A DNA stretch of 38,174 nucleotides from Syntrophomonadaceae bacterium. GTDB lineage: Bacteria > Bacillota > Dethiobacteria > DTU022. This document shows positions 1 to 8,903 of this stretch, piece by piece. The DNA lies in assembly GCA_007130825.1 (NCBI GenBank), contig SLRT01000094.1, positions 1 through 38,174 of the forward strand, given 5' to 3'. Positions within the stretch are counted from its first letter, which is position 1. The number at the start of each line of letters is the position of its first letter. The position numbers and the translations under genes were made by a program. Under the pieces are notes generated by a model. The model was not told the origin of the DNA. It searched no databases and was given only the letters and a program-made list of their open reading frames with translations.

Positions 1-406
1 AAAAGTTCCGGTCTTTTCGTTACGTCGGCCAGCACAGTGATCGACATGGACGATGTGTTGGAAGCAAACAAAGTTTCCGCTTTGCAGACCTGCTCAAGTT
101 CATTGAAAACCTTTTTTTATGCTCCAGGTCCTAGATTATTGCTTCAATAACCAGGTCCACATCTTTAAAATCGGAAATAGTTGTAGTGCGGGTGATGCGG
201 GACAAAATTTTCTCTTTTTGATCTATAGTCAGCCTCCCCTTTTCAATACTTCTATCCATGAATGCCGCCATTTTAGTAAGAGCTGCGTCCACGACAGACA
301 TTTCTCTATCGCTAAGGATAACCTCGTATCCGGAGTGAGCGGCAACCCGGGCTATGCCGCCGCCCATTGCACCGGAGCCAAGAATTCCTATTTTTGAAAC
401 AGCCAT
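1..406 (-). pseudogene. 3-hydroxyacyl-CoA dehydrogenase, N-terminal part, interrupted by in-frame TAG at 133..131 and truncated by the window edge
   Basis: MAVSKIGILGSGAMGGGIARVAAHSGYEVILSDRE (Rossmann GxGxMG) ...DVDLVIEAII-TAG-DLEHKKKVFNELEQVCKAETLFASNTSSMSITVLADVTKRPE. The same frame continues with family-like sequence to position 1. Confidence 0.75.
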
Positions 407-669
407 CCGGATGTTCCCCCTTTACTTTTGCATAAAAAAGGTAATCTTGCAAGGAAGATAGAAAAAAAATTCTTATAAACTTAATATTATAAAATATGAG
501 TTAATTTTTCTATCACCTAAAAGAGGTATTTTTAAAGCAGAGGAGTGATAAATGGGTTACCACTACTATAAAATAAGTTTTACGGGAGGTAAAGATATAA
601 AAATGAAGAATAATTATTATTGAGTTACGATAGAGATTATTCTCACGACCCGGTTTAATAATATATTAC

Positions 670-2274
670 ATGGGAGTTGGATTAGTAATGACTGTGAGCA
701 AGTGGATGAACGTTGGAACCATACTTAAAAACAATGCATTTAATTATCCTGACTGGATGGGCTGCCAGGATAAGACCAAGAGCTTTACTTTTAACGAATG
801 GAACGAGAGGGCCTGTCGTATTGCCAACGGTCTGCGTGAAAAAGGAGTGGGTTACGGGGACCGTGTTGCTGTTCTTGCTTACAACCGGGTCGAATGGATG
901 GAAATCTACGCAGCTTTAGCCAAAGGAGGACAGGTGGCTGTGCCGATCATGTTTCGCCTGACTCCCATGGAATATGAGTATATAGTTAATCATGCGGAAT
1001 GTAAAGCTTTTATTGTGGAAGCCCCTTTCGCGAAAGATGTTAAAGGTATAAGTGAAAAATTGAAGACTATTCCCCAAGAGAATTTTATTATAATGGGAGA
1101 CAATAATAAAAAAGAAGGTTTCATTGATTATGAAACATTTATCGAACAGAGCCCGGCCGGTGAACCGGATGTAATGGTCGACGCTGCCGACACCTGGACA
1201 ATCATGTATACCTCCGGGACAACCGGTAAACCGAAAGGTGCAGTGAGGAACCATGAAAGCTATATTGGCCAATATATGCTAAGTAATATAAATATGGGTG
1301 TCAGACCGGATGATAAAATATTGCTGGTAATGCCGATGTGTCATGTCAACTCGATCTACTATTCATTTGCTTATACGCTGCTGGCAGCTCCGGTGATGGT
1401 CTACAACATGACTACCTTTGATCCCGAGGACTTGTTAAAAACCATTTCCGAATATGAGATAACCTACACTTCTTTGGTTCCAACCCATTATATAACTATA
1501 CTTGGCTTGCCGGAAGAGGTAAAGAAGAAATACGATGTAAACAATATCAGGCAGCTGTTAATTTCTTCTGCGCCGGCCAGAAAAGATCTGAAACTGGCGA
1601 TTATGGAGTACTTCAAATCGGCGGAACTGTGGGAGGCTTACGGTTCGACAGAGGCAGGTTTGGTTACCTACCTGCGGCCCGAAGAACAGTTTACCAAGCT
1701 TGGTTCAATTGGGCGGGAAATATTCGGCAGTGATCGGATCAAACTTTTAGATATAGACAAAAATGAGGTCCCGGAAGGTGAGGTTGGCGAACTCTACAGC
1801 CGCTCACCTATAGTTTTTAAGGAGTACTGGAAAGATCCGGAGAAAACAGAGGCTGCTTTCCACGGGGAATGGTGTTCGGCCGGAGATATGGCCCGCAGAG
1901 ATGAGGAAGGTTATTATTATCTCGTCGATAGAAAGCAAAACATGATTATTACCGGGGGAGAAAATGTTTATCCCTCTGAAGTTGAGAATGTAGTTGGCGC
2001 TCACCCGGCCATAAAAAATATTGCGGTAATCGGGGTTGCTGATGAGAAGTGGGGAGAAGCGGTAAAGGCAGTGATTGTTTTAAATAAAGATTATCAGGCT
2101 TCTGAAAAGCTGGCCAATGAAATAATGGAATTTTGCAGGGGCAAAATTGCCGGGTATAAACGTCCCAAATCGATAGATTTTATTGCGGAAGAAGAAATGC
2201 CGGTTACGGCGACCGGTAAAATACTGCACCGGGTACTGCGAGACAAGTATGAGAGCTGGAGCGATGATCGTTGA
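670..2274 (+). CDS. AMP-forming acyl-CoA synthetase/ligase
   Basis: 534 aa; YTSGTTGKPKGAV P-loop, YGSTEAG, GEWCSAGDMARRDEEGYYYLVDRKQNMIITGGENVYPSEVE, C-terminal PVTATGKILHR. Confidence 0.93.
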   Translation: MGVGLVMTVSKWMNVGTILKNNAFNYPDWMGCQDKTKSFTFNEWNERACRIANGLREKGVGYGDRVAVLAYNRVEWMEIYAALAKGGQVAVPIMFRLTPMEYEYIVNHAECKAFIVEAPFAKDVKGISEKLKTIPQENFIIMGDNNKKEGFIDYETFIEQSPAGEPDVMVDAADTWTIMYTSGTTGKPKGAVRNHESYIGQYMLSNINMGVRPDDKILLVMPMCHVNSIYYSFAYTLLAAPVMVYNMTTFDPEDLLKTISEYEITYTSLVPTHYITILGLPEEVKKKYDVNNIRQLLISSAPARKDLKLAIMEYFKSAELWEAYGSTEAGLVTYLRPEEQFTKLGSIGREIFGSDRIKLLDIDKNEVPEGEVGELYSRSPIVFKEYWKDPEKTEAAFHGEWCSAGDMARRDEEGYYYLVDRKQNMIITGGENVYPSEVENVVGAHPAIKNIAVIGVADEKWGEAVKAVIVLNKDYQASEKLANEIMEFCRGKIAGYKRPKSIDFIAEEEMPVTATGKILHRVLRDKYESWSDDR

Positions 2275-2427
2275 TTAAAAATGCCGGCTTCGGCCAGTGC
2301 TGATTATTTATATTATCGCTTATGTTTATAAAAATTAATTACTGAAATCATGGGGATCTCAGAACTCATCTTTAATTATCTTTGTGTCCGACCAGGCAAA
2401 AAATGATTGCTTAACTATAAAATGATC

Positions 2428-2455
2428 AGGGGTGCAGATCCTGCACCCCTTTTTG
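2428..2455 (+). terminator. Rho-independent terminator of the 670..2274 ligase gene
   Basis: Perfect stem AGGGGTGCAG-ATC-CTGCACCCCT followed by TTTTT. Confidence 0.85.
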
Positions 2456-2482
2456 TGCTACGGACAGTCGCATCCGCTGAGG

Positions 2483-2506
2483 GGGAAACCACGAGAGTGG
2501 TTTCCC
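2483..2506. repeat. Perfect 10-bp hairpin with GAGA (GNRA) tetraloop
   Basis: GGGAAACCAC-GAGA-GTGGTTTCCC between two convergent ligase genes; no strong T tract. Confidence 0.6.
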
Positions 2507-2534
2507 TACTCTATTACATCCTGTACCATTGTAA

Positions 2535-4109
2535 CTATTTTTTGCCGATATACTTTTCCCTTATACGGGGTTTGTCGATTTTTCCGGTGACGTTACGCAT
2601 AACCTGATCGAAAACTACTTTTTCCGGCCATTTGTAGCGGGCCAGACCCTGTTCTTTACAGAATTCGATCACTTCCTGTTCGGTCATTGTTTCTTCAGGA
2701 TACAGCTGCACCACGGCCATTGCGATTTCCACGTAACGTTCATGCGGATAGCCAATTACCGCCACATCGGCAATCTTCGGGTTGCGGCGCAGTATATCTT
2801 CAATCTCGACCGGGAATATATTTTCGCCTCCCCTGATGATCAAGTCTTTTTTACGGTCGGCAATATAGATATAGCCGTCTTTATCCTGTTGAACCAGGTC
2901 TCCGGTGTAGAGCCACCCGTCTTGAATGGTTTTGGCGGTCATTTCAGGGTTTTTAAAGTATTCCTTCATGTTGCGGGGGCCTTTTAATAAAAGTTCACCG
3001 ACTTCTCCAACCGCCACATCGTTACCATTGTCATCAACTATGCGCGCAGCAACATTGAAGGTCGGTTTACCGATTGATCCCCGACGGTCTAAAACATCTT
3101 CGTCGTAAAGGTTAAGCGTTCCGCCTCCGCCGCCTTCTGTGATTCCGTAAATATTTCCGGTTCTAAACGGTAATAACTTTTTCATATCCTGGAATAAGGC
3201 TGAAGGAACCGGTTGGGCGCCGATTACAATATTTCCGACGACATGTGAAAAATCATACTGGTTGATATCAATAACACCTTTTTTAATTGCATTGATAGAA
3301 TCGGACATAGTCGGGACCGTAACCCAGCCGTTGTTTATTCTTTCATTGGCGATAGTATCTAAAAGGTACTTGGGATCACTGAGTTCAAGGAGCATAACAA
3401 TTTTGCCCCCGGCCAGGTATGAGGGGAAAGATAAAAAGAGACTGCCGCTGTGGTAAAGAGGGTGGGCGGCCAAATAAACTGTTTCGTGGCCTTCTGAATA
3501 AGTCAGCCCATTACCGACACCGATTTCATAGAGAGTTTTGTGAGCCTGGCAGACGGGCTTGGGAGGGCCTGTAGTTCCCGAGGTAAACATCAATTCTGCC
3601 GGATCTTCACCATCTACTTCGACAAGCACATCCTCAGTGCCGGAGTCATTCAAAACATCCGAGTAATCAAGCATATCGGCAGGCACGTTAGCGCCGATGC
3701 AGATATAAGTGCTGATTGTTTTCATTTCTTCACGGATCGGATTTACTTTGTCTAAAAATCCATCGCCCAGAATAAAAGCTTTGGGATTGCTGGCATCGGC
3801 AGCATACTTTATGTCTGTGCCGGCAAATCGGAAATTAAGCGGGACTGCTACTGCTCCGACCCTTAGAATGGCATGATAGGTAACTATCCATTCCAGGCTG
3901 TTCATCAGCAGGTGCATTACAAAATCGCCTTTTTTAATTCCCAGTTCTTTTTGTAAATAATTGGCTACACGGTTGGTTTGTTCATTGAACTCCTGCCATG
4001 TAAGCGCACGGCGGATATTTTTTGAGGGACTGCATTCAATTAAAAAGTCTTTTTCCGGATATTTTTTTGCATTAACAATGCCGTAGGATGCAAAATTCAC
4101 CGTTCTCAC
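2535..4109 (-). CDS. AMP-forming acyl-CoA synthetase/ligase
   Basis: 524 aa; MFTSGTTGPPKPV, GWLYTGDLVQQDKDGYIYIADRKKDLIIRGGENIFPVEIE, NVTGKIDKPRIREKY. Confidence 0.93.
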   Translation of the reverse strand: MRTVNFASYGIVNAKKYPEKDFLIECSPSKNIRRALTWQEFNEQTNRVANYLQKELGIKKGDFVMHLLMNSLEWIVTYHAILRVGAVAVPLNFRFAGTDIKYAADASNPKAFILGDGFLDKVNPIREEMKTISTYICIGANVPADMLDYSDVLNDSGTEDVLVEVDGEDPAELMFTSGTTGPPKPVCQAHKTLYEIGVGNGLTYSEGHETVYLAAHPLYHSGSLFLSFPSYLAGGKIVMLLELSDPKYLLDTIANERINNGWVTVPTMSDSINAIKKGVIDINQYDFSHVVGNIVIGAQPVPSALFQDMKKLLPFRTGNIYGITEGGGGGTLNLYDEDVLDRRGSIGKPTFNVAARIVDDNGNDVAVGEVGELLLKGPRNMKEYFKNPEMTAKTIQDGWLYTGDLVQQDKDGYIYIADRKKDLIIRGGENIFPVEIEDILRRNPKIADVAVIGYPHERYVEIAMAVVQLYPEETMTEQEVIEFCKEQGLARYKWPEKVVFDQVMRNVTGKIDKPRIREKYIGKK

Positions 4110-4134
4110 TCCTTCTTATCATGATAACTTTTTA

Positions 4135-4719
4135 TTAACCTGTAACCTTTCGGCCTTCAGAAAAGGCTTCCTTGTTCAGCTCCACGAATTTCTGCGGAAC
4201 CATTTGCCCGATCACTTCAAGCCATGCTTCTTTATCGCCACCAACTAAGTTGGAAAGAGCGCCGAGCATTACCACGCCAACCATGGCCGGATTGCCCAGT
4301 TCTTTGGCAATGCCCGTACCTTCAACCCAAAACACTTTTTCAGCCCTGCTGAGCAGTAAAGATTCGATATTTTCTTTAGATGGATAACCTGCCTTGCCCA
4401 GATTCACCAGGGGCGGGTTAATGCGGTAGTCGTTAACCAGGGCTGTAGAGCCTTCTTTGAGAAACTGCGGGAAACGGGCCGCTTCAAGCATTTCAAAGCC
4501 AATGATGTAATCAACTTTGTTAACCTCTACCAGGGGTGAGAAAACCTTTTCTCCCCAGCGAACGTGGCTGTCTACCTGGCCGCCCCGCTGAGCCATACCG
4601 TGCACTTCCGCTTTTTTTACATCATAACCAAGCTGCAGCCCTACTTCCGCCAGGATATTACTGGCCAGGATTGTTCCCTGACCGCCGACCCCGGCCATTA
4701 AAAAGTCTAGATTAGTCAT
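4135..4719 (-). CDS. iorB: Indolepyruvate ferredoxin oxidoreductase beta subunit (2-oxoacid oxidoreductase gamma-domain family)
   Basis: 194 aa; LDFLMAGVGGQGTILASNILAEVG, KKAEVHGMAQRGGQVDSHVRWG. Confidence 0.9.
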   Translation of the reverse strand: MTNLDFLMAGVGGQGTILASNILAEVGLQLGYDVKKAEVHGMAQRGGQVDSHVRWGEKVFSPLVEVNKVDYIIGFEMLEAARFPQFLKEGSTALVNDYRINPPLVNLGKAGYPSKENIESLLLSRAEKVFWVEGTGIAKELGNPAMVGVVMLGALSNLVGGDKEAWLEVIGQMVPQKFVELNKEAFSEGRKVTG

Positions 4720-4762
4720 ATCTATGCCTCCCTCGAATATTAGCTAAAAATGTCGCACCGGT

Positions 4763-6511
4763 TCACTGCTCGATAATTGCCTCCTGGGGACAAACCTTGA
4801 CACAAAGGCCGCAACCGTTACATAACAAGGAATCGATGCGTACATGTTCGTCTTCCTGGATCAGTGGAGAACAACCAACATCCAGGCAAATACCGCAGTT
4901 AATACAAAGCTCCGGGTCCACTTCCGGTGGTGTGTGCTTTTCTTTAGCGTGCAGCACGCAGGGATGACGGGAAATAATTACCGACGGCTTGCCGCTCTTG
5001 AGATGGTCCTGCAGTATTTTTTCCATCTGGTCAATCTCGTAAGGGTCGCAGATGTCGACCTTTTCAAAACCGATCCCGCGGACCAGTTTTTCCGGATCCA
5101 CTACCGTGGTTGGTTGACCCTGGACTGTTTTACCGGTTCCCGGGTGCTCCTGGAAGCCGGTCATCGCCGTAGCGCTGTTATCAGATATAATGGTGGTGGT
5201 ATTGCCCTGGTTGTAAAGGACATCGATTAAAGGATGGATCCCGGAGTGCAGGAAAGTAGAGTCTCCCAAAACGGCGACAACATCGTCTTTTACCCCGGCC
5301 TTGTCAATACCATGAGCCACGCCTATACTTGCGCCCATGCAGCCGGTAGTGTGCATGGCGCTCAGCGGGGGTGCAGAACCCAGGGTGTAACAGCCGATAT
5401 CGCCTGTTACCAGGACACCGTTTTCTCTGAGCACGTGAAAAAGGGCACGGTGGCCGCAGCCGGGGCAGAGCATGGGGGGACGAATCGGCCGTTCTAAATC
5501 AACTTTGATTTCTGGTGGAGCTTCAGGGGCTGGAATCAACCCTGCTTTTACAGCACAATCACGCACCAGGGTAGGGCTGAATTCTCCCAGCATGGGAAAG
5601 ATGTCTTTGCCCTTAACCTGGATGCCCATTAACCGCAGTTGTTCTTCCAGGAAAGGATCAAGTTCTTCTACGATTACTACGGTTTTTACCCGGTCGGCAA
5701 ATGCACGGATTAATTTTTCCGGCAGTGGATAAACCATGCCGAGTTTTAAGAATGTGGCATTGGGGAAAACTTCTTTGGCGTAATGGTAGTTTACCCCGGC
5801 GCTGATAATGCCCAGGTTGTCATCTCCCGGTTCGATATAATTTATCGGTATTGTTTCAGCATAGTCAGCCAGTTTTTCCAGCCGCTCTTCGACCAGCGGG
5901 TGGCGGCGCCGGGCATTGGCAGGAACCATGACATACCTCTGTGCATCGCGCTCATAAAATGGCGTCTCTTCCGAAGGAGGGGGCGGGCCTGCATCACTTA
6001 CTTCTACCGGTGTAGAAGAATGAGACAGGCGGGTTACACTGCGGACAAGCACCGGTGTTTCAAATTCTTCGCTCATGTCAAGGGCCATGCCGACAAATTG
6101 TTTTGCTTCTTCACTATCGGAAGGTTCAAGCATGGGGCACTTGGCAAACTTGGCGTAATTGCGATTATCCTGTTCGTTCTGAGAGCTGTGCATTTCAGGG
6201 TCGTCGGCGCAAATAATCACCAGGCCCCCTTTTACTCCGGTATAGACAGCATAAAACAGTGAATCGGATGCTACGTTTAAACCGACATGTTTCATCGAGG
6301 ACATAGCCCTGGTGCCCGCATATGCTGCTCCAATGGCCACGTCCAGGGATACTTTTTCGTTGGGAGACCATTCGGCAAATATGCCCGGGTACCTGGAGAA
6401 GTTATCCAAAATTTCCGAGCTGGGAGTGCCGGGATAGGCTGCTCCGACCTGAACCCCGCCCAGGTAAGCTCCGTAAGCAAATGCCTCATTTCCGGTCATT
6501 AATTTTTTCAA
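4763..6511 (-). CDS. iorA: Indolepyruvate ferredoxin oxidoreductase alpha subunit with C-terminal 2x[4Fe-4S] domain
   Basis: 582 aa; GNEAFAYGAYLGGVQVGAAYPGTPSSEI, MLCPGCGHRALF, TPP motif GDIGCYTLG/VLGDSTFLHSG, CINCGICLDVGCSPLI and CNGCGLCVKVCPQEAI. Confidence 0.93.
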   Translation of the reverse strand: MKKLMTGNEAFAYGAYLGGVQVGAAYPGTPSSEILDNFSRYPGIFAEWSPNEKVSLDVAIGAAYAGTRAMSSMKHVGLNVASDSLFYAVYTGVKGGLVIICADDPEMHSSQNEQDNRNYAKFAKCPMLEPSDSEEAKQFVGMALDMSEEFETPVLVRSVTRLSHSSTPVEVSDAGPPPPSEETPFYERDAQRYVMVPANARRRHPLVEERLEKLADYAETIPINYIEPGDDNLGIISAGVNYHYAKEVFPNATFLKLGMVYPLPEKLIRAFADRVKTVVIVEELDPFLEEQLRLMGIQVKGKDIFPMLGEFSPTLVRDCAVKAGLIPAPEAPPEIKVDLERPIRPPMLCPGCGHRALFHVLRENGVLVTGDIGCYTLGSAPPLSAMHTTGCMGASIGVAHGIDKAGVKDDVVAVLGDSTFLHSGIHPLIDVLYNQGNTTTIISDNSATAMTGFQEHPGTGKTVQGQPTTVVDPEKLVRGIGFEKVDICDPYEIDQMEKILQDHLKSGKPSVIISRHPCVLHAKEKHTPPEVDPELCINCGICLDVGCSPLIQEDEHVRIDSLLCNGCGLCVKVCPQEAIIEQ

Positions 6512-6537
6512 TATTAACCCTCCTTGTTATTACTTTC

Positions 6538-7734
6538 TTAACTCAACTGTTCAAAAAATGGTTCCAGTTCGGCAAGCACCTGAGCTTCGGAAAAGAAACG
6601 CAGGTCCGACATGTCCGCTTCGAATACCGTTCCGGGAAGGCCGGTTCGTTCTCTGATTAGTTTGCTCTTGGCATAAAGTCCGATAGCGTTGGGTTTACAG
6701 CTGCGGTTGGAAAAGAATACAAAGCCGTCAACTCCGTATTTGGTCATAAAATTGATTTTTCGTTGGACCCGGTACTCAAAACAGCGGTTAACAAATTCAT
6801 GGGTGTAGCTTTCAGCCAGGCTTTCCAGTGGACGTTCCAGGTTAAAAGAATATGCCCAGGAATGGGTATACTGTGAAGCTACTACCAGCGCTCCCCGGGA
6901 AGCAAACAGATCGGAAAACCAGCGCAATTTAGGCCAGCAGGGAATGTGGTCAAAATAGATCTTGTAGCGCTCTTCCGGTATGGCTGTTATCCCGTTTTCG
7001 ATCCGTTCATCTATTTCTTCCTTTAAAGCACGGTAATAGTCTACAGCCTCCTGTGTGCCCCTTAAGGTAACAATCGGAGCCATGTGAAAACAGGCGTCAA
7101 AAAAACCAAAGGGGGCCGGTTTTAAGGCGGCGGTATCAAGAATCTCGTTCCAGAGGCGGCAGGCTTCGTTGGAAAGGGCCAGCACTTCTGAGAGCCTTTC
7201 ATAATTAAAAGTGTTTCCGGTAAAATTTTCGATAAAAGCGATCATTTCATGTAACTGTTCGATAAAATAACCCTTGCAAAGCTCGTCTGTTTCAAGGCCC
7301 ACCCGTGGCGAATCAAGCAAAAAATAAGGTGCATTGTAAAAACGGCCAGCTACTTCAAACCATTTTGGCAGGCTTCCGCACTGGGTGTTGCAGCAGAATA
7401 AGAGATCGGGTTCCAATATTTCCCCGATCGGGTGTTCGTCAGCGTAAGCATCACCAATGCCGCAGCGGGCGTAACCGCAGAGATCCCGGGCATAGCCCCT
7501 GGCCTCAGCGGCGGTGGACAGTTTGTCAGCCACTTTCCTGGCGGCGGCTACGGCTCCATAGTTTTCCGGATAGTAGGGGAAAAGCCCGGCTGCATAGATG
7601 ATCTCCACCGGAAAAACGGCAGTAACCCAGGCTACCGGGATACCCTTCTTTTTTGCTTCTTTACCGGCATCATTGTAGCGGGCCATTATTTCTTTCATCA
7701 GCGCGGCAGTTTTAAAGACGTTTTTAGCGGTCAT
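6538..7734 (-). CDS. 2-hydroxyacyl-CoA dehydratase-family (HgdB/FldB/BcrB-like) subunit
   Basis: 398 aa; VAWVTAVFPVEIIYAAGLFPYYPE, LCGYARCGIGDAY, NTQCGSLPKWFE, FFSNRSCKPNAIG. Confidence 0.85.
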   Translation of the reverse strand: MTAKNVFKTAALMKEIMARYNDAGKEAKKKGIPVAWVTAVFPVEIIYAAGLFPYYPENYGAVAAARKVADKLSTAAEARGYARDLCGYARCGIGDAYADEHPIGEILEPDLLFCCNTQCGSLPKWFEVAGRFYNAPYFLLDSPRVGLETDELCKGYFIEQLHEMIAFIENFTGNTFNYERLSEVLALSNEACRLWNEILDTAALKPAPFGFFDACFHMAPIVTLRGTQEAVDYYRALKEEIDERIENGITAIPEERYKIYFDHIPCWPKLRWFSDLFASRGALVVASQYTHSWAYSFNLERPLESLAESYTHEFVNRCFEYRVQRKINFMTKYGVDGFVFFSNRSCKPNAIGLYAKSKLIRERTGLPGTVFEADMSDLRFFSEAQVLAELEPFFEQLS

Positions 7735-8879
7735 ACGTTCTCACCCCCAACCATCTCCATAAAGGCATGGACCCTGGTCCGCAGCTGACCCAGGCCTGAA
7801 CGGCCAAATTGTGTCTCGAGGCGCATAGCTGGAATGCCTGCGTTTTGCATTGCCTGTAAGTTATCATAGGAATCAAAGTTTTCGGGCTCGCAAAATTTAA
7901 GATGAAGGAAAATTGCCCCCTGCACCTTCTTTTCGTTTGCCAGGTTTGCTAGAAAAAATCTCCTTGGGTTATGTGCCGGATCAAATGCAGCAGAAGGAAT
8001 CCGGTTTAGCTGGCGGTCGGCAAGAGCCTCGATAAGACTTCCCCGGGTGGCGACATCGGCCTCGATATAGCGGTAGCCGTTTTGAAAGTCGTCTCCAACT
8101 ACAGCGCCCCCGAATTCCTCAATATAATCAAGAATATCCATCGGTTCCAGCAGTGTTCCCGATAACAATATGCGCACATGTTCTTTATCCACTTCAGTAG
8201 CATTTAAATCATCTTCTAATGTACTCACGATCTTGACCAACAGCTCGTTGACTTTTTCCCGGGGCATAATCATGGCTGCATTAATGATCGTATAGAGTTC
8301 CCGGTTACTGATTAAAACAGGGTTTTGGGCATGCAGGTCAACAAGCCTGCGCATCAGTTTCCGGTTGTGATTATATAGAGTTATGCTGTGTTTTAAATCT
8401 TCCGGTTTAATAGATCGGCCAATGTATTGTTCCAGTCTGTATTTAATTCTCTCCAGCTCGCCGATAATATACTTTCCGACGCTGGGGCGGTCAACCTGCC
8501 TTGGCAGGCGAAAATCTTCCATGTACGCTAAGGGCCGGACATGCTTCCACAGGTCCAACAACATGCGGGTAGTATCACAGGTTTGGGGAACGATCAACCC
8601 GTCTAAAAAGTCAAGATTACCGCCTAAAGCAAGAGCCAGGCTGTTACGAGCGTGAGAGCAGACCCAGGCTTGCAGATGTGTGTCCGCTTTTTCCAGTTCC
8701 GCTTTTCCGTTGATGATTCCATACGGAAATAATCCGGCTGCATGAATCAACTCTTCGGGAACATCGCTCATTAGAAAACCGATGGCCCCGCTATTTTGTT
8801 CTGTTTTCCACTGCCTGACCTGGTCCGCAGGATTTATAAGCGCACTTTCAAAAGTTTCTATTAACTCGGTTCTTTTCAA
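7731..8879 (-). CDS. 2-hydroxyacyl-CoA dehydratase-family (FldC/BcrC-like) second subunit
   Basis: 382 aa; GFLMSDVPEELIHAAGLFPYGI, WVCSHARNSLALALGG, LIVPQTCDTTRML, HLKFCEPENFDSY; 4-nt overlap with the downstream gene. Confidence 0.85.
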   Translation of the reverse strand: MKRTELIETFESALINPADQVRQWKTEQNSGAIGFLMSDVPEELIHAAGLFPYGIINGKAELEKADTHLQAWVCSHARNSLALALGGNLDFLDGLIVPQTCDTTRMLLDLWKHVRPLAYMEDFRLPRQVDRPSVGKYIIGELERIKYRLEQYIGRSIKPEDLKHSITLYNHNRKLMRRLVDLHAQNPVLISNRELYTIINAAMIMPREKVNELLVKIVSTLEDDLNATEVDKEHVRILLSGTLLEPMDILDYIEEFGGAVVGDDFQNGYRYIEADVATRGSLIEALADRQLNRIPSAAFDPAHNPRRFFLANLANEKKVQGAIFLHLKFCEPENFDSYDNLQAMQNAGIPAMRLETQFGRSGLGQLRTRVHAFMEMVGGENV

Positions 8880-8903
8880 ATGTCTGCTCCTTTAAAATTA
8901 AGC

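Noticed and set aside
916-1272. 118-aa minus-strand ORF
   Set aside because: Antisense to the acyl-CoA ligase with no domain signature.
5783-6262. 159-aa plus-strand ORF
   Set aside because: Antisense to well-supported iorA; no family signature.
6538-8879. Calling the dehydratase-type pair a class I benzoyl-CoA reductase (BcrBC)
   Set aside because: No BcrA/BcrD-like ATPase subunits nearby and neighbours favour a hydroxyacyl-CoA dehydratase role; sequence alone cannot settle it.
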